Assembly (NCBI GenBank): GCA_964450385.1
Contig: CAYVEC010000033.1
Location: 1-14,433 of the forward strand
Source of the DNA: JAKLFA01 sp964450385
Lineage (GTDB): Bacteria; Omnitrophota; Gorgyraeia; Zapsychrales; JANLHA01
Length of the DNA: 14,433 nt
Direction: 5' to 3'
Shown here piece by piece: positions 7,942-14,383 of this stretch. The translations under genes and the position numbers were made by a program. A model generated the notes under the pieces. It was given only the letters and a program-made list of their open reading frames with translations, did not search any database and was not told the origin of the DNA. The stretch's first letter is position 1. The number at the start of each line of letters is the position of its first letter.

Positions 7942-10900
7942 CTACTTCTTCGCCACCTTTGCCGCAGCATCCTCCGCACGCTCTAACTTAATATCAAGGC
8001 ACAGGCCCTGCAATTCTTTCACCAAGACTTTAAACGATTCCGGGATCCCGGTCTCAAGCCGCTGCTCGCCCTTGACGATCGCCTCGTAAATCTGGCTCCG
8101 CCCCTGGACATCATCACTCTTGACCGTCAGCATCTCCTGAAGAGTATACGCCGCCCCATACGCCTCAAGCGCCCAGACCTCCATTTCCCCAAAACGCTGA
8201 CCGCCGAAATGCGCCTTCCCGCCAAGCGGCTGCTGGGTGACCAGGGAATACGGCCCGATCGACCGAGCATGGATCTTTTCATCGACGAGGTGATTCAGCT
8301 TCAACATATAAATATAGCCGACCGTCACCTTCTGGTCAAACGGCTGTCCGGTAAAGCCGTCAATGACAACCGCCTTCCCGCCCTCCGGCAGGCCTGCCTC
8401 TTTGAGCATCGCCCAAATTTCACTCTCCTTGGCGCCATTAAAGACAGGTGTCTCTACATGGAGTCCCAGGACCTTCGCCGCCCAACCCAAATGCGTCTCA
8501 AGGAGCTGACCGACGTTCATACGAGAAGGCACACCGAGGGGATTCAAAACAACATCCACCGGGGTCCCGTCCGCGAGGAAAGGCATATCCTCTTCGGGAA
8601 GGATCCGTGAGATCACGCCTTTGTTCCCATGGCGGCCCGCCATCTTGTCGCCTTCCTGAAGTTTGCGCTTCGTAGCGACATAGACCACAACACGCTTCAA
8701 CACTCCGGCCGGCAGCTCATCTCCCCGTCGGACGCGCTCGGCCTCCTGCTCTTCCTCATTCGCCAGTTCTTCCATCTTGTCCTGATAAAACGTCACAATC
8801 GCGTGGGCCTCGGAATCATCAGGGAGCGACGCAAGATCCATGGCCTGAAGCTTTTTCTGACTGATACCGAGGGCGTCACAGAGTTTCTTGCTCCGCTCTT
8901 CCTCGATGATCACCCGCTCCTGCTGGTAGTACTCGCGAACCTTGACAACGGATTCCTCGGCCTTCATTTTTTCAGCCTTGGATTTCCGCCCCCTCTCCGT
9001 GCGCTGGAATACCTCGGCGTTGACGACGACACCCTCGACCCCCGGAGGAAGCGTGAATGAGGTGTCTCGAATATCCGCAGCCTTCTCCCCGAAGATCGCC
9101 CTCAACAGGCGCTCTTCAGGTGAGAGCTCCTTCTCGCTCTTGGGCGTTACCTTGCCGACGAGAATATCACCCGGTTTGACCTCAGCCCCCACACGAACAA
9201 TCCCGTCCGCGCTCAGGTCCTTCAAGGCCTCTTCGCCGACATTCGGGATGTCCCGGGTAATTTCTTCGTTCCCAAGACGCGTCTCACGGGCCTCGACCTC
9301 AAATCTCTCAATATGGATCGACGTAAAGACATCCTCACGAACGACCCGCTGATTGATCAGAATCGCGTCCTCAAAATTGTATCCCCGCCACGGCATAAAG
9401 GCGACGAGCACATTCCGCCCTAGGGACAGACGGCCTTGGCTCGTGGCAAAACCATCAGCAATGACCTGGCCCTTTTTGACCTTGTCTCCGAGGCGCACGA
9501 TCGACTTTTGATGAACGCATGTGTTCGCGTTCGAGCGCTGATAATTTCTCAAACCATAAATCCGATCACCGATGATGATCTGGCGTCCATCGACCTTCGT
9601 AACGACCCCATCCTCCTCCGCGATCACCAAAACACCAGAATCACGCGCCACCTTCTCTTCCATCCCCGTCCCGACGAACGGCACCTCGGGCGTGATCAAC
9701 GGAACTGACTGCCGTTGCATGTTCGACCCCATCAGGGCGCGGTTCGCATCGTCATGCTCCAAGAAAGGAATCAGCGATGTCGCGACCGAGACCAACTGCT
9801 TGGTGGATACGTCCCGATAATCGATCTCCTGCGGCTTGACCTTTGGAAAATCCGTCCGGTAGCGGCAAATGACCTCTTTATCAACGATCGCCCCCTGCTC
9901 GTCGATCACGACGTTCGCCTGGGCAATATTCTTTGACTGATCGATATCGGCGGTTAAAAACTCCACACGATTCGTGACCCGTCCCTTGTCGACTTTATAG
10001 TACGGCGTCTCAATAAAACCGAGATCATTCACCCGGGCGCATGTCGCCAACGAGGCGATCAGCCCAATGTTCGGACCTTCCGGCGTCTCGATCGGACAGA
10101 CCCGGCCGTAATGCGTTGGATGAACGTCACGCACCTCAAACCCGGCACGCTCACGCGACAGCCCCCCCGGACCCAGAGCGCTCAGACGCCGTTTGTGCGT
10201 CATCTCAGCAAGGGGATTCACCTGATCCATGAACTGCGAGAGCTGGCTTCGGGCAAAAAAATCATGAATTTGATTAGAGAACAAACGCGAATTGATCAAA
10301 TGGTGAGCGGTGAGATTATCAAACGAGCTCATAACAACAAGCCGCTCCTTGATGGACCTCTCCAAACGGGCCAGGCCGATCCTGACCTGATTCTGAACAA
10401 GCTCCCCGACGGTCTTAATACGACGGTTGCCCAAATGATCGATATCATCCGTGTCTCCCGTGCCTTCGCGAAGGCCAAAAAGATACCGGATGACCTCAAC
10501 GACCGTGTGGATGTCGAGCACCCTGTTCTCAAGAGGAACGGATGTCCCGAGCTTTCGATTAATGATATGCCGGCCGACCTTGCTCAGGTCATAACGCTTC
10601 GGATCAAAAAAGAGACGATAAAATAACGCCTCCGCCACCTCAACGGTCGCAGGCTCCGTCGGACGCATCTTGCGGTAAAAATCCAACAGGGCGTCCTCTT
10701 TGCTTTCCGTGTGATCTTTTTCTAAGGTCGGGGCCAGCCTCTCAAAGGCCTCATCCCCGAGCATCTGGCGCATCGCGGCCTCGTCCACCAACCCCATAAT
10801 GCGCAAAATCTGTGTCGCGGGAAAATTCCGGCGCCGGTCAATATAGGCCAACAGGACGTCGTTGAGATCATATTTGATTTCGAACCAGGCCCCGCGCGAC

Positions 10901-11391
10901 GGAATGATCCGGCCATGGTAAATACTGCGGCCCGTGGGATGAAGTTCTTCCTCAAAGGAGACTCCCGGCGGACGCTGGATCTGCGAGACAACAACGCGCT
11001 CATCCCCATTGATGATGAACGTCCCTGTCGACGTCATGAGCGGGACATCCCCGAAATAAACCTCCTGCTCTTTGATATCGACCGGGGTGATCAGACGCAG
11101 GCGGACCTTGAGCGGGGCGCAAAAGGTCATGCTCCGGCGCTGGCACTCCTGATCTGTGTATTTGGGCTTGCCTAACGAATAATTGATATACTCAAGTTTG
11201 ATCTGACCATCATAGCTTTCAAGGGGAAAAACCTCACGAAAAACCTCTTCCAGGCCCTTGTCCTCACGCTCATCAGGCTCGACCCCCTCTTGCAGAAACT
11301 CGGCATACGCAACGGTCTGGATGTCGAGGAGATGGGGCAGTTCGAAGTGATCTTTGATCTTGCCAAAATTCTTTATTTTCAGTTTTTCCAT
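7942..11391 (-). CDS. rpoB: DNA-directed RNA polymerase subunit beta
   Basis: Beta forms one pincer of RNA polymerase and the rifampicin pocket. The product has 1149 residues, shorter than the 1342 of E. coli. Landmarks in order: PLMTSTGTFIINGDERVVVSQ near 117-137; rifampicin cluster I at 383-408 with D389, H399 and S404 matching E. coli D516, H526 and S531; GRVCPIETPEGPNIGL at 429-444; GRNVLVAFMPWRGYNFEDAI near 658-677; KMAGRHGNKGVIS at 916-928; and SLVTQQPLGGKAHFGGQRFGEME at 1049-1071. The large E. coli insertion SI1 is absent. A charged, probably helical segment around 795-890 occupies the SI2 position. The start gives the family-like MEKLKIKNFGKIKDHF; the Shine-Dalgarno is weak. It follows rplL across a 140-nt spacer that contains a strong stem-loop, so its expression relative to the ribosomal genes may be set there. 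Confidence 0.99.
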   Translation of the reverse strand: MEKLKIKNFGKIKDHFELPHLLDIQTVAYAEFLQEGVEPDEREDKGLEEVFREVFPLESYDGQIKLEYINYSLGKPKYTDQECQRRSMTFCAPLKVRLRLITPVDIKEQEVYFGDVPLMTSTGTFIINGDERVVVSQIQRPPGVSFEEELHPTGRSIYHGRIIPSRGAWFEIKYDLNDVLLAYIDRRRNFPATQILRIMGLVDEAAMRQMLGDEAFERLAPTLEKDHTESKEDALLDFYRKMRPTEPATVEVAEALFYRLFFDPKRYDLSKVGRHIINRKLGTSVPLENRVLDIHTVVEVIRYLFGLREGTGDTDDIDHLGNRRIKTVGELVQNQVRIGLARLERSIKERLVVMSSFDNLTAHHLINSRLFSNQIHDFFARSQLSQFMDQVNPLAEMTHKRRLSALGPGGLSRERAGFEVRDVHPTHYGRVCPIETPEGPNIGLIASLATCARVNDLGFIETPYYKVDKGRVTNRVEFLTADIDQSKNIAQANVVIDEQGAIVDKEVICRYRTDFPKVKPQEIDYRDVSTKQLVSVATSLIPFLEHDDANRALMGSNMQRQSVPLITPEVPFVGTGMEEKVARDSGVLVIAEEDGVVTKVDGRQIIIGDRIYGLRNYQRSNANTCVHQKSIVRLGDKVKKGQVIADGFATSQGRLSLGRNVLVAFMPWRGYNFEDAILINQRVVREDVFTSIHIERFEVEARETRLGNEEITRDIPNVGEEALKDLSADGIVRVGAEVKPGDILVGKVTPKSEKELSPEERLLRAIFGEKAADIRDTSFTLPPGVEGVVVNAEVFQRTERGRKSKAEKMKAEESVVKVREYYQQERVIIEEERSKKLCDALGISQKKLQAMDLASLPDDSEAHAIVTFYQDKMEELANEEEQEAERVRRGDELPAGVLKRVVVYVATKRKLQEGDKMAGRHGNKGVISRILPEEDMPFLADGTPVDVVLNPLGVPSRMNVGQLLETHLGWAAKVLGLHVETPVFNGAKESEIWAMLKEAGLPEGGKAVVIDGFTGQPFDQKVTVGYIYMLKLNHLVDEKIHARSIGPYSLVTQQPLGGKAHFGGQRFGEMEVWALEAYGAAYTLQEMLTVKSDDVQGRSQIYEAIVKGEQRLETGIPESFKVLVKELQGLCLDIKLERAEDAAAKVAKK

Positions 11392-11531
11392 GGTCGATCT
11401 CTATTTGGCGGTTAAAGGATCTTGACGGCTCATTCAGAAAAACACCGGCATCAAAACAGAAAACACAGGATGTGATGGCGAACGTACACCCCGGGCACCG
11501 TTCACCATCACATCTCTGCGCAATAATGAAT
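11392..11531 (-). other. rplL-rpoB intergenic region
   Basis: This 140-bp spacer is the longest non-coding stretch in the window. Its rplL-proximal third holds a 16-bp stem-loop (11469-11514) followed by a U-rich run. The rest, up to rpoB, shows no convincing promoter: I looked for -35 and -10 pairs and found none with acceptable spacing. The last 20 bases before rpoB carry only a weak AGAGAT match as ribosome binding site. In E. coli the equivalent spacer contains an attenuator and an RNase III processing site. Confidence 0.8.
11469..11514 (-). terminator. Stem-loop between rplL and rpoB, possible attenuator or RNase III site
   Basis: Read on the minus strand, GAUGUGAUGGUGAACG (11514-11499) pairs with CGUUCGCCAUCACAUC (11484-11469) over 16 consecutive positions, with one U-G wobble and a 14-base GC-rich loop. 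The hairpin starts 17 nt after the rplL stop and is followed by CUGUGUUUUCUGUUUUGA, which is U-rich but interrupted. This is the arrangement of a partial intrinsic terminator, and the long stem also suits RNase III. By analogy with E. coli it would let ribosomal protein mRNA exceed rpoBC mRNA. The pairing is seen directly; the function is inferred. Confidence 0.7.
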
Positions 11532-11969
11532 TTATTTGATCTCGACTTTAGCGCCAGCGGCTTCGAGTTTCTTCTTGAGTTCTTCAGCCTCGTCCTTGGT
11601 GACGCCCTCTTTCACCGACTTCGGTGCAGACTCCACCAGGTCCTTGGCCTCTTTTAAACCCAAATTCGTAATCGCGCGAACCTCTTTGATCACCGCGATC
11701 TTTTGAGCACCAGCATCAGCCAGGATCACATCAAATGATGTTTTCTCCTCAGCCGCCGCCGCTGCGCCGCCGCCCGCGGCCGGAGCTGCCATCATCATCC
11801 CCGCAGGCATCGGAGCCGCCGCTTGGATCCCAAGGCGGTCCTCAAGGCCCTTGACCAGATCAGCTAATTCAAGCACGGTCAGGCTCTCAACCTGCTCGGC
11901 GATCTTGGCGAGTTTGTCGGAAAGCACGACGCTCTCCTTTTTCTCTTCTACTGTGGTCGCATCAGACAT
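11532..11969 (-). CDS. rplL: 50S ribosomal protein L7/L12 (bL12)
   Basis: L12 is the multi-copy stalk protein that recruits and activates translational GTPases. The 145-residue product has an N-terminal dimerisation domain (about 17-48, SDKLAKIAEQVESLTVLELADLV), a flexible hinge rich in Ala, Gly and Met (49-74), and the globular C-terminal domain (75-145) with AVIKEVRAITNLGLKEAKDLVE, the surface that contacts EF-Tu and EF-G. It is longer than E. coli L12 (121 residues) because of a charged N-terminal extension of about 16 residues and a long hinge. The ATG at 11969 lies one base after the rplJ stop (TAG-T-ATG) and has GGGAGGT seven bases upstream, inside the last rplJ codons. A second in-frame start, GTG at 11925-11927 (Val15), is preceded by AAGGAG at six bases and would give a 131-residue protein nearer the usual length. 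Confidence 0.97.
   Translation of the reverse strand: MSDATTVEEKKESVVLSDKLAKIAEQVESLTVLELADLVKGLEDRLGIQAAAPMPAGMMMAAPAAGGGAAAAAEEKTSFDVILADAGAQKIAVIKEVRAITNLGLKEAKDLVESAPKSVKEGVTKDEAEELKKKLEAAGAKVEIK
11934..11939 (-). promoter_or_regulatory. Possible internal ribosome binding site in rplL
   Basis: AAGGAG, formed by codons Lys11-Glu12, lies 6 nt before the GTG of Val15. It could start a shorter L12 lacking the first 14 residues. A Lys-Glu codon pair makes this hexamer easily by chance, so it is only a candidate. Confidence 0.3.
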
Positions 11970-11970
11970 A

Positions 11971-12501
11971 CTAATTACCTCCCTTTTTTTCGCTATACTG
12001 CTTCAAGATTGACAATAAATCTCGTGTTTTTGCATTTAATGCACCCATAAATCGGGTCACGGGCGCCGCCAAAGTGCCAAGCAATTGGGCCTGAAGGACC
12101 TCTTTGCTCGGAAGGTCGGCGAGGCGGCGGACATCCTGATCCGATAAGACAACCCCGTCGACAAGCCCCCCATGAACCTTAAATCCTTCGCACTCTTTGC
12201 CAAAATTTAACAAAGCCTTTGAGACCGCTGCTGAATCCTCATTCGTCCAGGCAAAGGCGGTCTGCCCCGTCACATCTTCAGCGATCGAACCATGCTCCAT
12301 CTCCTTAAGGGCCAGCTTGGCGATCCGGTTCTTCGAGACATACACGCGGGCGCCCAGCTTTTTCATCCCCTTGCGAAACGACTCCATCTTCTTAGCCGTC
12401 ATCGAAGAATAACTGATCACAAACGTGGCCTGACTGGAGGCGATGCCGTCGCTGATACTCTTCAGCAGCCCTGATCGAAAAATCTTTCCCACTCGTTCCA
12501 T
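11971..12501 (-). CDS. rplJ: 50S ribosomal protein L10 (uL10)
   Basis: L10 anchors the L12 dimers to 23S rRNA at the base of the stalk. The 176-residue protein shows the L10 pattern: an N-terminal rRNA-binding domain (about 1-130) with the VYVSKNRIAKLAL stretch matching the conserved V-x-x-x-N-x-L element, the GGLVDG segment near 114-119, then LADLPSKEVLQAQLLGTLAAP and a C-terminal helix (ALNAKTRDLLSILKQYSEKK) that binds L12. The ATG at 12501 was chosen because it is preceded by GAGG eight bases upstream and gives a normal length; an in-frame ATG at 12549 would overlap the end of rplA and add 16 non-conserved residues. It starts 37 nt after rplA, and rplL follows after one base. In E. coli the L10-L12 complex represses a structured leader well upstream of rplJ; no independent leader fits here. 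Confidence 0.95.
   Translation of the reverse strand: MERVGKIFRSGLLKSISDGIASSQATFVISYSSMTAKKMESFRKGMKKLGARVYVSKNRIAKLALKEMEHGSIAEDVTGQTAFAWTNEDSAAVSKALLNFGKECEGFKVHGGLVDGVVLSDQDVRRLADLPSKEVLQAQLLGTLAAPVTRFMGALNAKTRDLLSILKQYSEKKGGN
11977..11983 (-). promoter_or_regulatory. Ribosome binding site of rplL inside rplJ
   Basis: GGGAGGT on the minus strand, seven bases before the rplL ATG, is formed by the last Gly-Gly codons of rplJ. It lets ribosomes start L12 on their own, which fits the need for four or six L12 copies per L10 despite the one-base junction between the genes. Confidence 0.85.
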
Positions 12502-12538
12502 GGTCTCATCCTCACCTTCAACCGATCCCGTGACACCC

Positions 12539-13219
12539 TTACACGGCAATCTTCAATCCCGGCCCCATCGTCGAGGACAAGGACATTGATTTGATTAAAT
12601 TGCCCTTCACTGAAGCAGGCTTCGCATGATTGACCGCATCCAACAGCGACTGGGCATTCTCTAATAACTGCTGGGTCGAAAACGATCGCTTTCCGATCCC
12701 CACATGGATCCCGCACTGTTTATCCGACTTGAACTCAACTCGTCCGGCCTTGACCTCCTTGAGCACGCGCGCAATATCCGTCGTGACCGTCCCAGCCTTC
12801 GGACTCGGCATCAGGCCCCGGGGCCCCAGGACCTTTCCCAGTTTACTCAGGTCGCGCATCATGTCCGGAGTTGCAATCATACAGTCAAAATCCATAAACC
12901 CCTTGGCAATCTTTTCGATAAGATCATTGCCGCCCACGATATCAGCGCCAAGATCTTCGGCCTGCTGGGCCTGCTCGCCTTTGCAAATAACCGCGACCCG
13001 GACCTTTTTGCCGATCCCATGGGGAAGGACAACCGTCCCCCGGACCATCTGATCCGACCCCTTCATATTAATGTTAAGGTTGAGATGAACCTCAACAGTC
13101 TCATCAAATTTGACCTTCGGGAATTCCGCGACCGCCGCGATCCCGTCCGGCAATGAAAAAACCTTACTGTTCTCGGTCACCGCTGAAAAACTCTTTTTTC
13201 GTTTACTTAGTCTTCCCAT
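12539..13219 (-). CDS. rplA: 50S ribosomal protein L1 (uL1)
   Basis: L1 binds helices 76-78 of 23S rRNA and forms the mobile stalk that guides deacylated tRNA out of the E site. The 226-residue protein is slightly shorter than E. coli L1 (234). Family signatures are clear: MGRLSKRKKSF at the N-terminus, the KGSDQMVRGTVVLPHGIGKKVRVAVI block at about 53-78, GGNDLIEKIAKGFMDFDCMIATPDMM in domain II, the hallmark LGKVLGPRGLMPSPKAGTVT near 125-144, and SLSSTMGPGLKI at the C-terminus. The start at 13219 lies one base after the rplK stop (TAA-A-ATG) and has a GAGGTGG run of purines upstream in the rplK tail; an in-frame ATG at 13264 would overlap rplK and add an unrelated tail. L1 represses the rplK-rplA mRNA in E. 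coli, but the usual target site ahead of rplK has no free space here. Confidence 0.97.
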   Translation of the reverse strand: MGRLSKRKKSFSAVTENSKVFSLPDGIAAVAEFPKVKFDETVEVHLNLNINMKGSDQMVRGTVVLPHGIGKKVRVAVICKGEQAQQAEDLGADIVGGNDLIEKIAKGFMDFDCMIATPDMMRDLSKLGKVLGPRGLMPSPKAGTVTTDIARVLKEVKAGRVEFKSDKQCGIHVGIGKRSFSTQQLLENAQSLLDAVNHAKPASVKGNLIKSMSLSSTMGPGLKIAV

Positions 13220-13220
13220 T

Positions 13221-13646
13221 TTAGTCCACCACCTCGATCCCCATACTTCGAGCTGTCCCTTCAATCGTGCGCATCGCCTGATCCAGATCCGTCGTGTTCA
13301 GGTCTTCCATCTTGGTCTTGGCGATCTCGCGAATTTGTGTTTTTGTCAGCGAGGCGATCTTCTCTTTGCCCGCCAACCCGGAGGCCTTTGCTAAATTCGC
13401 CGCCTTCTTAATCAAGACCGAGCTGGGCGGCGTTTTGATAACAAAATCAAATGATTTGTCTTTGTAGACCGTAATAATCGCCGGCAGGATCGTCCCCTCT
13501 TTCCCCTTGGTCTGCTCATTAAACGCCTTGCAGAACCCCATGATATTCACCCCATGCTGACCGAGGGCGGGACCAACGGGCGGCGCAGGATTCGCCTGCC
13601 CGGCCGGAACGTACAGCTTGATCTGTGCCACCACTTCTTTTGCCAT
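13221..13646 (-). CDS. rplK: 50S ribosomal protein L11 (uL11)
   Basis: L11 binds the GTPase-associated centre of 23S rRNA next to the L10/L12 stalk and is needed for RelA-dependent stringent response in E. coli. The 141-residue protein is nearly identical in length to E. coli L11 (142). The N-terminal domain carries the proline-rich thiostrepton-region motif NPAPPVGPALGQHGVNI (19-35) and FCKAFNEQT (38-46); the C-terminal rRNA-binding domain has the KTPPSSVLIKKAA segment (71-83) and the closing GTARSMGIEV (130-139). The start at 13646 gives MAKEVVAQIKLYVPAG, as expected; an in-frame ATG at 13712 lies within nusG and is rejected. The start is one base after the nusG stop (TAA-A-ATG), with GGAG ten bases upstream, so coupling to nusG is likely. 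It is in the normal nusG-rplK-rplA order. Confidence 0.98.
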   Translation of the reverse strand: MAKEVVAQIKLYVPAGQANPAPPVGPALGQHGVNIMGFCKAFNEQTKGKEGTILPAIITVYKDKSFDFVIKTPPSSVLIKKAANLAKASGLAGKEKIASLTKTQIREIAKTKMEDLNTTDLDQAMRTIEGTARSMGIEVVD

Positions 13647-13647
13647 T

Positions 13648-14178
13648 TTAAATCTTCTCCACTTGCCAGTATTCCAATTCAACCAATGTCGAACGGCCAA
13701 AAATCGGGACACTCACCTTCAGTTTCCCCCGATCGGGAAAGACCTCGGTCACCTGACCGTTAAAATTCGCGAACGGCCCTTCCGCGATCCGGATCGCCTC
13801 GCCGGCCTCAAAAATGATCTTCGGACTCGGCTTGGTCTCGGTATCTTCCGTTCTCTTGATGATCGCCTGGACCTCTTCTTCAGAGATCGGCGTCGGTCGG
13901 CGCCCCGGGCCAATAAAACCCGTGATCCCAGGAGTGCTTTTGACAAGATACCAGCTCTCCTTGGTCATTTCCATCTTCACTAAAATATATCCCGGAAAAA
14001 ACTTTCGGGAGGCGATGCGCTTCTTTCCGCCGCGCACCTCAGAGACCTGCTCAGTCGGGACAACGATCTCCTCAACAAAACTCTTGAGGTCGGTGGTCGC
14101 AACGCGATTCTCTAGTCCCGCCTTGGCCTTTTCCTCGGCCCCCGTCTGTGTGTGAACGACATACCATTTCATAGGCAT
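13648..14178 (-). CDS. nusG: Transcription termination/antitermination factor NusG
   Basis: NusG binds the RNA polymerase clamp to promote elongation and links it to ribosomal protein S10 or to Rho. The 176-residue protein has an NGN domain (residues 4 to about 115) starting KWYVVHTQTGAEEKA, with the core RKFFPGYILVKM at 58-69 and GFIGPGRRPTPIS at 87-99. A KOW domain follows at about 124-176, with GEAIRIAEGPFANFNGQV near 126-143 and KLKVSVPIFGR after it. Two starts are possible: ATG at 14178, immediately after the secE stop (TAGATG), or ATG at 14172, six bases later, giving MKWYVVH. Neither has a convincing Shine-Dalgarno, so reinitiation after secE is likely; I give the longer form. rplK follows after one base. 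Confidence 0.97.
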   Translation of the reverse strand: MPMKWYVVHTQTGAEEKAKAGLENRVATTDLKSFVEEIVVPTEQVSEVRGGKKRIASRKFFPGYILVKMEMTKESWYLVKSTPGITGFIGPGRRPTPISEEEVQAIIKRTEDTETKPSPKIIFEAGEAIRIAEGPFANFNGQVTEVFPDRGKLKVSVPIFGRSTLVELEYWQVEKI

Positions 14179-14364
14179 CTACTTTATAATGAGTCCAATC
14201 ATGTTCGCGAGAACCACATCGGTAAGAGCAATAAAGATCCCCAAGAAGACGCTGCTGATAATGACGATCCACGCGGAGTATTTTAATTCTTTATAGCTGG
14301 TCCAAGAAACCTTCTTTAATTCTGCGATGGCCTCTTTAAAAAATTTTACGGGTTTACCGATCAT
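14179..14364 (-). CDS. secE: Preprotein translocase subunit SecE
   Basis: SecE clamps the two halves of SecY in the inner-membrane protein export channel. The 61-residue protein is of the short type with one membrane span. Residues 5-20 (PVKFFKEAIAELKKVS) form an amphipathic cytosolic helix, followed by the conserved WTSYKEL region and a hydrophobic segment at about 30-59 long enough for one tilted helix. The E. coli protein (127 residues) has two extra spans that are absent here. The start at 14364 is supported by AAGGAG five bases upstream and by position; an in-frame ATG at 14415 would run through the tRNA-Trp and is rejected. It lies 19 nt after the tRNA and directly abuts nusG, a very common pairing. 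Confidence 0.96.
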   Translation of the reverse strand: MIGKPVKFFKEAIAELKKVSWTSYKELKYSAWIVIISSVFLGIFIALTDVVLANMIGLIIK

Positions 14365-14369
14365 CGATG

Positions 14370-14375
14370 CTCCTT
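14370..14375 (-). promoter_or_regulatory. Ribosome binding site of secE
   Basis: AAGGAG on the minus strand, five bases before the secE ATG, lies inside the 19-nt gap between the tRNA 3' end and secE. It decides the short start and means the mRNA 5' end produced by tRNA 3' processing would keep an intact ribosome binding site. Confidence 0.85.
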
Positions 14376-14383
14376 GAAAACAA

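Noticed and set aside
11392..11468. Possible internal promoter for rpoB downstream of the hairpin
   Set aside because: A TTGATG-like -35 is present, but no -10 element lies at suitable spacing. The T-rich run is better explained as the tail of the hairpin.
12704..13156. Plus-strand open frame opposite rplA (150 codons)
   Set aside because: Fully antisense to L1, which is intact and conserved.
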